8,646 bases of DNA from Pseudomonadaceae bacterium UBA836 (GCA_002296055.1 DBHE01000212.1:1-8646); one strand, 5' to 3'; shown: positions 1-8,500, numbered from the stretch's first letter. The notes: generated from the sequence alone by a model not told the origin. Numbers and translations: made by a program.

Positions 1-888
1 CAACAGCCGAGCGTTGTTCAGGTCTGCGGCAAACCAGTGATCAAAGCGTTTGTCGCCACCCCATTCGCTGTCGCGCAGGCTGGCGTAGTCGCTGCGCAGC
101 TGAGCAAGAATCGCGGCCTTGCTGCGGCGCTTGGCGGCGTCTGGCTGGTCGCTCTGATACAACGTCTCCAGCTCGCTGCGCGCCGCCAGTACCAGCTCAA
201 CAAACGCCCGCTCGCGTTCGCGTCCGGCTGGATCGTGGGCTGCGCGCCCCACAGTCTTGAGCCATTCACGCTGGCCCTGACGGCCGACAAAGCTGGCGTA
301 GGACTCGTTGAAGGCAGTGTCGTCCTTCACATAGAACCGCTGGTGCGCCAGTTCGTGAAACAGCATCTCGGCCAGATAGTCGTCGCTCCAGTGCAGCATG
401 GAGCTGAATAGCGGGTCGTCATACCAGCCAAGGGTGGAGTAGGCGGGGATGCCGGCGACGTAAACATCCTTGCCACGCGCACGCCAGTCTGCAGCGGCCT
501 GCTCGGCGCGGGCCTGATCGAAGTAGCCCTTGTAGGCGATACAGCCGAAGAACGGATAGCAATGCGGTACCGCCGCCAATGACAGCTCGTCGGTGACAAA
601 CAGATTCCACAACGGATAAGGGCCGGGCAGGGCTGCGTAGCGGGTGTAGGTGGTGTTATCCGGCAGCGCCAGCGCCGCTACCGCGTAATGGCGAATCTGG
701 CTGGCGGTCCGTAGCCGCTCGGCCAGCTGCGGATCGATCTGCGGGTTGGCAATCACCTGCTCGATGGGTTCGGCACGCGCCATCAGCGCACGCTGGCCCT
801 GCCAGCTCTGATACAGATAGCCAACCGAGCTGCAGCCAGACAGCCAAAGCAGGCAGGCGCCAAGACCAAAGGTCGCGAGGCACTTCAT
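1..888 (-). CDS. Predicted lipoprotein zinc aminopeptidase (PF10023/COG4324-like), C-terminus cut by window edge
   Basis: Reading down from an ATG at 888, the frame stays open for 296 codons to the window edge, so the C-terminus is missing. Residues 1-19 form a lipoprotein signal: Met-Lys, a hydrophobic stretch, then the lipobox LSGC with Cys19 as the lipidation site. Ser follows at +2, which favours outer-membrane sorting. A zinc-peptidase HExxH motif (HELAH) lies at residues 178-182, followed by NESYA at 194-198, where Glu195 could be the third metal ligand. The pattern around these motifs matches, from memory, the predicted aminopeptidase family PF10023 (COG4324), whose members are about 350 residues and largely uncharacterised; substrate and role are unknown. 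The start overlaps the trpI stop as ATGA, so translation is probably coupled to trpI. Family assignment is fairly sure; aminopeptidase activity is only a prediction. Confidence 0.85.
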   Translation of the reverse strand, partial: MKCLATFGLGACLLWLSGCSSVGYLYQSWQGQRALMARAEPIEQVIANPQIDPQLAERLRTASQIRHYAVAALALPDNTTYTRYAALPGPYPLWNLFVTDELSLAAVPHCYPFFGCIAYKGYFDQARAEQAAADWRARGKDVYVAGIPAYSTLGWYDDPLFSSMLHWSDDYLAEMLFHELAHQRFYVKDDTAFNESYASFVGRQGQREWLKTVGRAAHDPAGRERERAFVELVLAARSELETLYQSDQPDAAKRRSKAAILAQLRSDYASLRDSEWGGDKRFDHWFAADLNNARLL

Positions 889-1781
889 GCGTCGGCCTGC
901 TGCAGGGCGTTGCCGAGCCAGTCGGCCAGTTGCTGCGCCGGGCCCTGGGGCTGGCGCTCCGGCACCCAGAGACCGAGCTGGTGGCGGGTTTCGACAAAGC
1001 CCCAGGGTGCGAGCAGGCGACCAGCGGCGATGTCATCCGCAACCAGCAACTGCGGCGCGATGGCCACGCCGAGGCCCGAGAGCGCCGCTTCCAGCAGGTA
1101 ATACAGGTGCTCGAAGCCCTGACCGTTGCGCAGCTGGGTGGCATCCAAGCTCTGCAGGTCAGCCCAGTCAGTCCAGGCACCGGGGCGCGAGCGGGTGTGC
1201 AGCAGCGCTTCTCCCAACAGTATCTCGGCGGGTTGGTTCAGCAGCCGGGCGGCTCCGGCGTAGCGCGGGCTGAGTACCGGGCCGATGCGCTCCTGGCGTA
1301 ATGGATACACCTGCATGTCGGCGGGCCACGGCGGCGCGGCGTAGAGCAGGGTGGCGCTGACGCCGGGGCGGCGCGGGTCCAGCTCACCTTCAGAGGCAGA
1401 CAGGTGCAGGTTCAGCTCGGGCAATTCAGCATTCAAGCGGTCCAGCCGCGGGATAAACCAGCGCGCCAACAGGCTGCCGGGGCAGGCGAGTAGAAAGGGC
1501 GCTTGCTGCTGATCTTGCCGCAGCGCGGAGCACGCCTCGCGCAGGCCGGCAAAGGCATCGCGGCAGGCATCGCGCAGTTGCCGGCCAGCCGGAGTCAGGC
1601 TGATGCCACGCCCAGCCTTGCTGAACAGCGCGACGCCCAGTTCGTCCTCAAGCTGACGAATCTGCCGACTGACCGCGCCGTGGGTAACGTGCAGCTCACT
1701 CGCCGCCTGACTCACGCTTTCCAGCCGGGCTGCCGCTTCAAAGGCGCGCAGGGCATTCAGTGAGGGAAGATCTCGGGCCAT
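885..1781 (-). CDS. trpI: TrpI, LysR-family activator of trpBA
   Basis: LysR-type transcriptional regulator of 298 residues. A winged helix-turn-helix occupies about residues 5-65 (recognition region near [14 protein letters not shown]), and a periplasmic-binding-like effector domain runs from about residue 90 to the end. The opening [17 protein letters not shown] and the later [14 protein letters not shown] segment agree closely with my memory of P. aeruginosa TrpI. Known role of the family: TrpI binds indole-glycerol phosphate and activates the divergent trpBA operon. The divergent trpBA here supports the same job. I place the start at the ATG at 1781 because known TrpI proteins begin a few residues before [13 protein letters not shown] at 1793 would add four residues (MTSP). 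Neither start has a strong ribosome binding site. The stop overlaps the next gene by 4 bases. Confidence 0.93.
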   Translation of the reverse strand: MARDLPSLNALRAFEAAARLESVSQAASELHVTHGAVSRQIRQLEDELGVALFSKAGRGISLTPAGRQLRDACRDAFAGLREACSALRQDQQQAPFLLACPGSLLARWFIPRLDRLNAELPELNLHLSASEGELDPRRPGVSATLLYAAPPWPADMQVYPLRQERIGPVLSPRYAGAARLLNQPAEILLGEALLHTRSRPGAWTDWADLQSLDATQLRNGQGFEHLYYLLEAALSGLGVAIAPQLLVADDIAAGRLLAPWGFVETRHQLGLWVPERQPQGPAQQLADWLGNALQQADA

Positions 1782-1787
1782 GGGACT

Positions 1788-1804
1788 TGTCACTTTTTCT
1801 CACA
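1788..1804. promoter_or_regulatory. Probable TrpI operator, TGT-N11-ACA
   Basis: The 17-bp site reads TGT, eleven bases, ACA, which is a perfect outer dyad matching the LysR-family T-N11-A rule. Its outer flank also matches one base further out (C at 1786, G at 1806) with one mismatch between. If trpB transcription starts near 1858, as the -10-like sequence suggests, the site is centred near -62, the usual place for the LysR recognition site and close to the strong TrpI site known in P. aeruginosa. It lies only 7 bases from the trpI ATG and covers the alternative GTG start at 1793, so TrpI binding could also repress trpI itself. The last point is inference. Confidence 0.6.
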
Positions 1805-1845
1805 GGTTGCGGCCATCTTATCGATTTTTTCCGCACGCTGTCTGC

Positions 1846-1851
1846 CCTAAC
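1846..1851 (+). promoter_or_regulatory. Candidate -10 of the trpBA promoter
   Basis: CCTAAC keeps only the central T-A-A of the TATAAT consensus. I favour it because it sits at the right distance from the LysR-type dyad (start point near 1858) and leaves a leader of about 20 bases that includes the ribosome binding site. No good -35 hexamer lies 16-18 bp upstream; that window is AT-rich (gatttt). This is a weak call resting on spacing. Confidence 0.3.
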
Positions 1852-1866
1852 CTGCCTGCATTCTTC

Positions 1867-1873
1867 AGGAGGT
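1867..1873 (+). promoter_or_regulatory. Ribosome binding site of trpB
   Basis: AGGAGGT is a near-perfect Shine-Dalgarno sequence ending 5 bases before the ATG at 1879. It decides the start: another ATG at 1874 is out of frame and too close. The frame is open back to 1780, but the upstream codons run through the control region and are not expected to be translated. Confidence 0.9.
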
Positions 1874-1878
1874 ATGCC

Positions 1879-3087
1879 ATGCCCAATCAAAATTATCGCC
1901 GTGAGGCCGACGCGCTCGGTCAGTTCGGCCAGTTTGGTGGCCGCTTTGTGGCCGAGTCGCTGATGCCGCTGGTGCTGCAGCTGGAGCAGGCCTACAACGA
2001 GGCCCGCGCCGAGCCGGCGTTCATCGCCGAGCTGGATCAGTTCAACGCCGAGTTCGTCGGCCGCCCCAGCCCGCTGTATTTCGCCGAGCGGCTGACCGAG
2101 CAGTACGGCGGCGCGAAGATCTTCTTCAAGCGCGAAGAGTTGAATCACACCGGCGCGCACAAGATCAACAACTGCATCGGTCAGGCCCTGCTGGCTCGCC
2201 GCATGGGCAAGCAGCGGATCATCGCAGAGACCGGCGCCGGCATGCACGGCGTGGCCACCGCCACCGTGTGCGCGCGCTTCGGCCTGCAATGCGTGGTCTA
2301 CATGGGCGCGACCGACATTCACCGTCAACGCGACAACGTCGCCCGCATGCGCCTGCTGGGCGCCGAGATCGTGCCTGTCACCTCCGGCACTGGCACCCTG
2401 AAGGACGCCATGAACGAGGCGCTGCGCGACTGGGTAACCAACGTCGACAACACCTTCTACATGATCGGCACCGTGGCCGGCCCGCACCCCTACCCGACGC
2501 TGGTGCGTGACTTCCAGTCGATCATCGGCCGCGAAGCGCATCAGCAGATGTTGGCCCGCGAAGGTCGCCTGCCGGACAGCCTGGTCGCCTGCATCGGCGG
2601 CGGCTCCAACGCGATGGGCCTGTTCCATCCGTTCCTCGATTACCCCGAGGTGCAGATGGTTGGCGTGGAAGCGGCGGGGCACGGGATCGACACCGGCCTG
2701 CACGCGGCCAGCCTGAAGGGCGGCACGCCCGGCGTGCTGCACGGCAACCGCACCTATCTGCTACAGGATGGCGACGGCCAGATTGCCGATGCGCACTCGA
2801 TCTCCGCCGGTCTGGACTATCCCGGCATCGGCCCCGAGCACGCCTGGCTGCACGAGCAGGGCCGCGTCGAATACGTCGCGGTAACCGACCAGCAGGCGCT
2901 GGATGCCTTCCACAACTGCTGCCGTACCGAAGGCATCATCCCGGCGCTGGAAACCTCACACGCGCTGGCCGAAGTCGCCCGCCGTGCACCGACGCTGCCA
3001 AAAGATCACCTGATGGTGGTCTGCCTGTCTGGCCGTGGTGACAAGGACATGCCGACGATTCTCGGTTTGATGGAGGACGCGAAATGA
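1879..3087 (+). CDS. trpB: Tryptophan synthase beta subunit
   Basis: 402-residue PLP enzyme that joins indole, channelled from TrpA, to L-serine to give L-tryptophan in the cytoplasmic alpha2-beta2 complex. The PLP lysine is Lys95 in the motif HTGAHKINN (90-98). The general acid-base residue is Glu117 in AETGAGMHG, and the PLP-phosphate loop GGGSNAMG lies at 240-247. The length is as usual for the family. The start at 1879 follows a strong AGGAGG and gives an N-terminus ([11 protein letters not shown]) like other pseudomonad TrpB proteins. The stop overlaps the trpA start as ATGA, which implies translational coupling and equal amounts of both subunits. The gene is divergent from its presumed activator gene trpI. 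All catalytic motifs look intact. Confidence 0.98.
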   Translation: MPNQNYRREADALGQFGQFGGRFVAESLMPLVLQLEQAYNEARAEPAFIAELDQFNAEFVGRPSPLYFAERLTEQYGGAKIFFKREELNHTGAHKINNCIGQALLARRMGKQRIIAETGAGMHGVATATVCARFGLQCVVYMGATDIHRQRDNVARMRLLGAEIVPVTSGTGTLKDAMNEALRDWVTNVDNTFYMIGTVAGPHPYPTLVRDFQSIIGREAHQQMLAREGRLPDSLVACIGGGSNAMGLFHPFLDYPEVQMVGVEAAGHGIDTGLHAASLKGGTPGVLHGNRTYLLQDGDGQIADAHSISAGLDYPGIGPEHAWLHEQGRVEYVAVTDQQALDAFHNCCRTEGIIPALETSHALAEVARRAPTLPKDHLMVVCLSGRGDKDMPTILGLMEDAK

Positions 3088-3875
3088 GCCGTCTCGAACA
3101 ACGCTTTGCCGACTGCGCCCGTGACAACCGCGCCGCGCTGGTGACCTACATCTGCGCCGGTGACCCGGACTTCGACACCAGTCTGGAACTGCTGAAAGGA
3201 CTGCCTGCCGCGGGAGCCGACATCATCGAGCTGGGCATGCCGTTCAGTGACCCAACCGCCGACGGCCCCACCATTCAAGCCGCCGCCCTGCGCGCGCTGC
3301 AAGGCGGGCAAAACCAGCAGCGCACGCTGGAGCTGGTGCGCGCCTTCCGCGGGCAGGATCAGAGCACGCCGCTGGTGCTGATGGGCTACTACAACCCAAT
3401 TCACCGCTACGGTGGCGAAGCCTTTGTGCGTGATGCGGCTGCAGCCGGTGTCGACGCGCTGCTGGTGGTCGATTTACCGCCGGAGCACGACAACGAACTG
3501 GGGCCGATGGCCCGCGATTACGGCGTGCAGATGATCCGATTGGCGACACCCACCACCGACGCCCGGCGCCTGCCCAAGGTGCTGGATCGCGCCAGCGGCT
3601 TTCTCTACTACGTATCGCACAACGGCGTGACCGGCGTGGGCGCAGCGGATCACACCGCCGTAGCGCAGGCACTGGACGGCATTCGCGCGCAGAGTGCTGT
3701 GCCGGTCTGCGTCGGCTTTGGCGTACGCCGGGCCGAGCAGGCCGCACCGCTGGCGCAGGTCGCCGATGGGGTAGTGGTGGGGTCAGCGCTGATCGAGGCG
3801 CTGCAGCAGGGTGGTGTGGCAGCGGCGCTCGAGCTGACTGCCGAGCTGGCCGCTGCGATGCCGCGTCAGGCCTGA
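3084..3875 (+). CDS. trpA: Tryptophan synthase alpha subunit
   Basis: 263-residue TIM-barrel enzyme that cleaves indole-3-glycerol phosphate to indole and glyceraldehyde-3-phosphate and passes indole to TrpB. The two catalytic acids fall at the classical numbers: Glu49 in [11 protein letters not shown] and Asp60 in DPTADGP. Position 58 is Thr where E. coli has Leu. The loop SHNGVTGVG and the phosphate-binding VGFGV segment are also present. The start is the ATG of the ATGA overlap with trpB, with GGAGG at 3072-3076 seven bases upstream. The gene ends ...RQA-stop inside a palindrome shared with the converging aroE, with which it overlaps by 10 bases. No terminator separates the two, so read-through would produce RNA antisense to aroE. 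Confidence 0.98.
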   Translation: MSRLEQRFADCARDNRAALVTYICAGDPDFDTSLELLKGLPAAGADIIELGMPFSDPTADGPTIQAAALRALQGGQNQQRTLELVRAFRGQDQSTPLVLMGYYNPIHRYGGEAFVRDAAAAGVDALLVVDLPPEHDNELGPMARDYGVQMIRLATPTTDARRLPKVLDRASGFLYYVSHNGVTGVGAADHTAVAQALDGIRAQSAVPVCVGFGVRRAEQAAPLAQVADGVVVGSALIEALQQGGVAAALELTAELAAAMPRQA

Positions 3876-3878
3876 CGC
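3863..3878. repeat. Perfect 16-bp palindrome spanning the trpA and aroE stop codons
   Basis: GCGTCAGGCCTGACGC is its own reverse complement. It carries the last codons and the TGA of both converging genes: trpA ends CGT CAG GCC TGA on the plus strand and aroE ends CGT CAG GCC TGA on the minus strand, so both proteins finish with Arg-Gln-Ala. In RNA either strand could fold into a 6-bp stem with a GGCC loop. No T-tract follows on either side, so it is not a standard Rho-independent terminator. Confidence 0.9.
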
Positions 3879-4677
3879 AACGCGGCGAGCACCGGTGCGG
3901 TGTCCGGACGGACGCCGCGCCACAGGGCAAAGGCTTCGGCGGCCTGCTCAACCAGCATGCCGAGGCCATCGATGCAGCGCGCCGCGCCGCGCTCGCGGGC
4001 CCAACGGTTGAACGGCGTTTCTTCAGAGCCGTACATCATGTCGTAGCACCAGGTGTGGCCAGGCTTGATCAGGCTGTCCGGAATCGCCGGCAACTCACCG
4101 GCCAAACTCGCCGACGTCGCGTTGATGATCAGGTCGACCGGCTCCACCAGCCATTGCAGACCGGCAGCCGCAATCGGCCCCTGATCGACAAACAGCGCCG
4201 CCAGCTCTTCTGCCTTGCTGACCGTGCGGTTGATGACGCACAGGTGCTGCGGGCCCGCCGCCAGCAGCGGCTGAATCACCCCGCGGGCGGCACCACCGGC
4301 ACCGACCAGCAGCACACTCAGGCCTTTCAGCGACAGCCCGGCATTCACTTCGATATCGCGTACCAGTCCCTTGCCATCGGTGTTATCACCAAGCAGGCTG
4401 CCATCCTCACGGCGCAGGATGGTGTTGACCGCGCCGGCGCGCTCGGCGGCCGGGGTGTGTTCATCTACCAGCGCCCAGGCCTGCTCCTTGAACGGCACGG
4501 TGACGTTGACGCCACGGCCTTCACGCAGAAAGTCTCGAACGCTGCCGATGAAGTTGTCGAGCGGCGCCAGCAGCTTGCCGTACTCCAGCTGCTGGCCGGT
4601 CTGCTCGGCGAACATGGCGTGAATCAGCGGCGATTTGCTGTGCTCAATCGGGTTACCGACAACGGCGTAGCGGTCCA

Positions 4678-4678
<1 letters not shown>
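3866..4678 (-). CDS. aroE: Shikimate dehydrogenase (NADP+)
   Basis: 270-residue enzyme that reduces 3-dehydroshikimate to shikimate with NADPH on the way to chorismate and the aromatic amino acids. The substrate-binding domain carries SKSPLIH (14-20) and the catalytic Lys64 in NVTVPFKE. Asp101 in GDNTD is the partner of Lys64. The Rossmann domain has the glycine-rich GAGGAARG near 126-133 and the NADP-phosphate motif NRT at 150-152. The C-terminal [14 protein letters not shown] segment is typical. I start at the ATG at 4678, giving [10 protein letters not shown] as in other AroE proteins; the frame extends to 4699 but that would add seven unusual residues. AGGAGA (4685-4690) sits 6 bases upstream. 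The start overlaps the hemF stop by one base (TGATG), so the two genes are probably translationally coupled. Confidence 0.97.
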
Positions 4679-5637
<959 letters not shown>

Positions 5638-6195
5638 TCAAGCGCCGCGTATGACTTTTTCAGTGCGCAGGTCGCGAATGATACTGGGATTACGCGCGCC
5701 GCCCAACGCGCCAGGCACCACCGCATCCAGTTCACCGTGAAAATACTGCTCCACCCGCAGCCGTGAACGCGCCGAGGGGCGACCGGCCGGATTGGCCGAG
5801 GTCGACACCAACGGCCCGGCCGCCGCGCACAGTTGACGCACAATAGGGTGCGTGGTCACCCGCAGCGCCACGGTATCGTGTACGCCGGTAATCCACTCGG
5901 GCAGGCGGCCCTGATGCGGCACCAGCCAGGTGTTCGGGCCAGGCCAGGAGAGACGCAGCTTGGCCAGTTGGGCGTCCGGCAGGTCCCAGAGCAAGAAGTC
6001 GAACTGCTCGATCTCACCAGCAATCAGAATCAGACCCTTGTGCACCGGGCGCTGCTTGAGGTCGAGCAAGCGCTCTACCGCCGAGCCGTTCCACGGATTA
6101 CAACCCAGCCCCCAGACGCCCTCGGTCGGATAGGCCACCACACCGCCTGCCTGCAGCAAGCGATTCAGACGGGTAACGCGCCAGTTTGCCAGCAT
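5638..6195 (-). CDS. tsaC: L-threonylcarbamoyladenylate synthase (TsaC/YrdC/Sua5 type)
   Basis: 185-residue YrdC-domain protein. The family makes threonylcarbamoyl-AMP from threonine, bicarbonate and ATP, the first step of the t6A37 modification of ANN-decoding tRNAs. Key residues are present: [11 protein letters not shown] (21-31), the K-x-R-x3-K set at Lys47, Arg49 and Lys53, the SWPGPNT segment (83-89) and STSANPAG (131-138). It is the short TsaC form without the C-terminal Sua5 domain, close to the 190 residues of E. coli TsaC. The ATG at 6195 has AGGTGGAG five bases upstream. It lies 54 bp after dprA, a common pairing in gammaproteobacteria, and 24 bp before hemF. In P. aeruginosa, as I recall, a quinone oxidoreductase gene (qor) lies between tsaC and hemF; it is absent here. 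Confidence 0.96.
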   Translation of the reverse strand: MLANWRVTRLNRLLQAGGVVAYPTEGVWGLGCNPWNGSAVERLLDLKQRPVHKGLILIAGEIEQFDFLLWDLPDAQLAKLRLSWPGPNTWLVPHQGRLPEWITGVHDTVALRVTTHPIVRQLCAAAGPLVSTSANPAGRPSARSRLRVEQYFHGELDAVVPGALGGARNPSIIRDLRTEKVIRGA

Positions 6196-6200
6196 GTGAA

Positions 6201-6208
6201 CTCCACCT
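6201..6208 (-). promoter_or_regulatory. Ribosome binding site of tsaC
   Basis: AGGTGGAG on the minus strand ends 5 bases before the ATG at 6195. It is the strongest translation signal in the dprA-to-aroE cluster and confirms the tsaC start. Confidence 0.75.
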
Positions 6209-6249
6209 CGATTGACTGCCTGCGACAGTAGCCGAGGCGGCGCGGCGGC

Positions 6250-7362
6250 TCAAGGCTGGCGACGACAATAGCCCGCTGGCGCAGCCAGAACCCGACCGTC
6301 CAACTCCAGATCAAGCAGTTGCTGCAACACCTCGGGCACGCCCAGGCCAGACTGCTGCGCCAGCCAATCCGGACTGACCGGGTCAGTACCCAGCCAGCGC
6401 CAGAGCGGCGTATCCGGCGCGCCCTGGGCAATGGCCTCCGGCTCTGCCAGCGCGGCCTTCAACGGCAGCCTCAGTGCGTCGAATACATCTTGCACCTGCT
6501 CGACCAGGCAGGCGCCCTCGCGCAGCAGGCGATGGCAGCCACGGGCCTGCACGTTGTGGATCGAACCGGGCATGGCGAACACCTCGCGGTTGTGCTCCAG
6601 CGCCAGGCGCGCGGTAATCAGCGAGCCGCTGTTGAGGCTGGCCTCGACCACCAGCGTACCCAGGCTCAAGCCGCTGATGATGCGGTTACGACGCGGAAAC
6701 TGCGACGGATGCGGGCCGGCATCCGGCCACAACTCGGACACCAGCGCACCGCCGTGCTCGACAATCGCCTCTGCCAGCTTGCGGTGACGGCGCGGATAGC
6801 AGTTATCCAGCCCGGTGCCCCAAACCGCCACTGTCTGCCCGTCGGCATCCAGCGCGCCCTGATGACAGGCGCCGTCCACACCCATCGCCATACCGCTGGT
6901 GACGGTGAGACCGCTGGCGGTGAAATCACGGGCAAAGCGGCGAGCCGTGTCGGCACCGAGCGCACTGGGATGACGGGTACCGACCATGGCGATCTGCGGG
7001 TCGTGCAGCGCCTGCACGCTGCCACGAACAAACAGTACCGGCGGCGGGTCACTGATCGCAGCCAGCAGCGGCGGATACGCGGGCTCATCGACAAATAGCA
7101 GCCGGCAGCCGTCCTGCTGCTGCCAGTCCAGCGCCCGCTGCAGGCGCTGGTGCAGCTCGGCGTCGCCACGCTGCCAGCGGGTTAAGTCGGCAAGCGTCGA
7201 CGGCGCAAGCTGCAAGGCCGCCAGCGTCTGGGGGCGAGCCGTCAGGAGATCGGAGGGGGAGAGAGCGTGGGCGCGCAAGCGCTGGAAAAAGCGGGGGCCG
7301 GCTCCGTCGAACAGCGTCAGCACCAACCAGGCCTGCCGCTCGGCGGACAGGTCGTACGTCAT
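6250..7362 (-). CDS. dprA: DNA-processing protein DprA/Smf
   Basis: 370-residue protein. The family binds incoming single-stranded DNA and loads RecA during natural transformation, and is also widespread in bacteria not known to be competent. Residues about 8-65 form the N-terminal helical (SAM/HhH-like) region. The Rossmann-type DprA core runs from about 85 to 300, with MVGTRHPSALG (126-136), SGMAMGVDGACHQGAL (156-171), GTGLDNCYPRRH (182-193), FPRRNRIISGLS (222-233) and a SGSLITARLALEHNREVFAMPG stretch near 245-266. The segment from about 315 to the end fits the winged-helix C-terminal domain. The start is the ATG at 7362 with a modest AGGGA (7369-7373). It is the first gene of the minus-strand cluster after the terminator at 7398-7423. 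Its own promoter is not obvious in the remaining 35 bases, so read-through from the LysM gene may matter. Confidence 0.96.
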   Translation of the reverse strand: MTYDLSAERQAWLVLTLFDGAGPRFFQRLRAHALSPSDLLTARPQTLAALQLAPSTLADLTRWQRGDAELHQRLQRALDWQQQDGCRLLFVDEPAYPPLLAAISDPPPVLFVRGSVQALHDPQIAMVGTRHPSALGADTARRFARDFTASGLTVTSGMAMGVDGACHQGALDADGQTVAVWGTGLDNCYPRRHRKLAEAIVEHGGALVSELWPDAGPHPSQFPRRNRIISGLSLGTLVVEASLNSGSLITARLALEHNREVFAMPGSIHNVQARGCHRLLREGACLVEQVQDVFDALRLPLKAALAEPEAIAQGAPDTPLWRWLGTDPVSPDWLAQQSGLGVPEVLQQLLDLELDGRVLAAPAGYCRRQP

Positions 7363-7397
7363 GGGTCGTCCCTGATCAGAAGGAAACGACAGAGCTT

Positions 7398-7423
7398 AAA
7401 CAACAAAGCCGCCCGAAGGCGGC
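7398..7423 (-). terminator. Rho-independent terminator after the LysM gene
   Basis: On the minus strand a perfect 6-bp stem GCCGCC / GGCGGC closes a stable TTCG tetraloop and is followed by the T-rich tail TTTGTTGTTT. It begins about 20 bases after the stop of the LysM gene (7443) and ends before dprA. This should limit read-through into dprA. The plus strand lacks a T-tract next to the stem, so it reads as one-directional. Confidence 0.87.
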
Positions 7424-7442
7424 CTTGTCACAGCGTTTTCAC

Positions 7443-8468
7443 TCAGGGATTGCGGACCTGATCAAGAATTGCCATCTGGCGGCTGGCCTGCAGCACGATG
7501 CCGTAGCTCATCTTGTCGTAGGCGCGGAACACCATCAGCAGACCGGCGCGCTCGGCTGGCAGCTGTACGCGCTCATTCATCACGCGATCACGGACAACTT
7601 CGCCGGTCTTGTAGATAGCCAGCACATTACCGACGGTCAGACCATCGCGCTCACCCTTGTCGATCAGCACCACATCATACTGGCCGATCTGGGTGACACC
7701 GTTCGGCACATCCATGATCAGGCCGTTGATTTCCTGGCTTGGCTCGCTGGGGAAGAAGGTCGACGCCACCGCACGCTCTTCGGATTCCAGCAGGCGGTCA
7801 TCAACCAGCACTTCCTGGCGGCTGCGGGTGACGTTCAGGGTGGCGATGTCACCTTCCACTGCGGCGACGTTACCGTTGCCGATTTCTTGCAGGTGGATAC
7901 CCAGGAACTCACCGGTCTCGGGGTTGATATAGGTTTTGCCACGGCGGTAGAACTCATAGGCCGGCACGTTGGCCGAGAAGTCACCGCGCGCGTACACCTT
8001 GTTACCAGCGCCCAGCACTACGCTCTCAGCCTCGCCACCGATGACGTAAGGGGCGTTTTCGATTACCGAGGCGTCTTCAACAATACGGCCAGCGCGCAGG
8101 AAGGCGTTGATGGCATCCAGCGGAATGGTCGGAATGGCTTCGGCAATCGGCTTCACGCGGGCCTGCGGGGACAGCTTTATCGCGCCGCCAGCACCACGGT
8201 TGACCATCAGACGCGGCTGGCCGTCGATATAGACCAGCGAAATCACGTCACCGGGGTAGATCAGATGAGGGTTGGATATCTGCGGATTGGCGTGCCAGAT
8301 TTCCGGCCATTTCCACGGCAGACGCAGAAAGCGCCCAGAAATGTCCCAGAGGGTATCACCCTTGACCACCGTGTAAGTATCCGGATGATCGTCCCTGAAA
8401 ACAGGCTCTTGCGCCTGCACCCATACGCTCGCCGCGAGCAACACGAGGCCGAGTAGTGTTTTCCTCAT
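7443..8468 (-). CDS. Exported LysM-domain protein
   Basis: 341-residue protein with a Sec signal peptide (MRKTLLGLVLLAASVWVQA, likely cut after residue 19) and one LysM domain at about 31-79 (TYTVVKGDTLWDISGRF ... NPHLIYPGDVISL). LysM domains bind peptidoglycan, so the protein should sit in the periplasm on the cell wall. The remaining 260 residues have no motif I can name; they contain mixed hydrophobic and acidic segments and no further membrane helix. It resembles the uncharacterised LysM protein found next to dprA in many gammaproteobacteria (PA0020 in P. aeruginosa, from memory). No hydrolase motif is visible, so it is likely a binding or scaffolding protein; precise role unknown. The ATG at 8468 has AAGGGA 8 bases upstream. 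It is divergent from def and ends just before a terminator. Confidence 0.93.
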   Translation of the reverse strand: MRKTLLGLVLLAASVWVQAQEPVFRDDHPDTYTVVKGDTLWDISGRFLRLPWKWPEIWHANPQISNPHLIYPGDVISLVYIDGQPRLMVNRGAGGAIKLSPQARVKPIAEAIPTIPLDAINAFLRAGRIVEDASVIENAPYVIGGEAESVVLGAGNKVYARGDFSANVPAYEFYRRGKTYINPETGEFLGIHLQEIGNGNVAAVEGDIATLNVTRSRQEVLVDDRLLESEERAVASTFFPSEPSQEINGLIMDVPNGVTQIGQYDVVLIDKGERDGLTVGNVLAIYKTGEVVRDRVMNERVQLPAERAGLLMVFRAYDKMSYGIVLQASRQMAILDQVRNP

Positions 8469-8483
8469 GACACGAATCCCTTT

Positions 8484-8489
8484 ATTATA
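8484..8489 (-). promoter_or_regulatory. Candidate -10 box of the LysM gene
   Basis: On the minus strand this is a perfect TATAAT, 15 bases before the ATG at 8468. No recognisable -35 lies 16-18 bp upstream (CGCCAG at best). A start 6-8 bases downstream would fall at about 8476-8478, on the edge of the AAGGGA ribosome binding site (8477-8482), so the mRNA would have almost no leader. It may therefore be real but unusual, or a chance match. Confidence 0.4.
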
Positions 8490-8500
8490 GAGGCCAGCAT

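Larger units (their letters stand above)
1782..1878. promoter_or_regulatory. Divergent trpI/trpBA control region
   Basis: This 97-bp gap between two divergent genes must hold both promoters. Contents that can be seen are a LysR-type dyad at 1788-1804, an AT-rich stretch at 1817-1830 containing the imperfect dyad ATC-TTATC-GAT (1815-1825), a weak -10-like CCTAAC at 1846-1851, and the trpB ribosome binding site at 1867-1873. In P. aeruginosa the trpI and trpBA promoters overlap and TrpI binds two adjacent sites upstream of trpB; this layout fits that scheme. No strong -35 is visible for trpBA, as expected for an activator-dependent promoter. On the minus strand GATAAG is a possible but weak -10 for trpI. 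Confidence 0.75.

Noticed and set aside
1780..1878. N-terminal extension of TrpB by 33 residues
   Set aside because: The frame is open, but the strong AGGAGG before 1879 and the usual TrpB length and N-terminus fix the start at 1879.
1738..2742. A 334-codon minus-strand open frame antisense to trpB
   Set aside because: The plus strand encodes trpB with all catalytic motifs. The antisense protein resembles no family I know and crosses the trpI start region.
6196..6249. Terminator between dprA and tsaC
   Set aside because: A GC-rich AGCCG/CGGCT pairing is possible, but the stem is only 5 bp with a long loop and no T-tract follows.
7425..8456. A 343-codon plus-strand open frame covering almost the whole LysM gene
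   Set aside because: It is exactly antisense to a gene with a clear signal peptide and LysM domain, has no ribosome binding site, and its composition (many His, Gln, Val) is typical of the mirror frame of a GC-rich gene.
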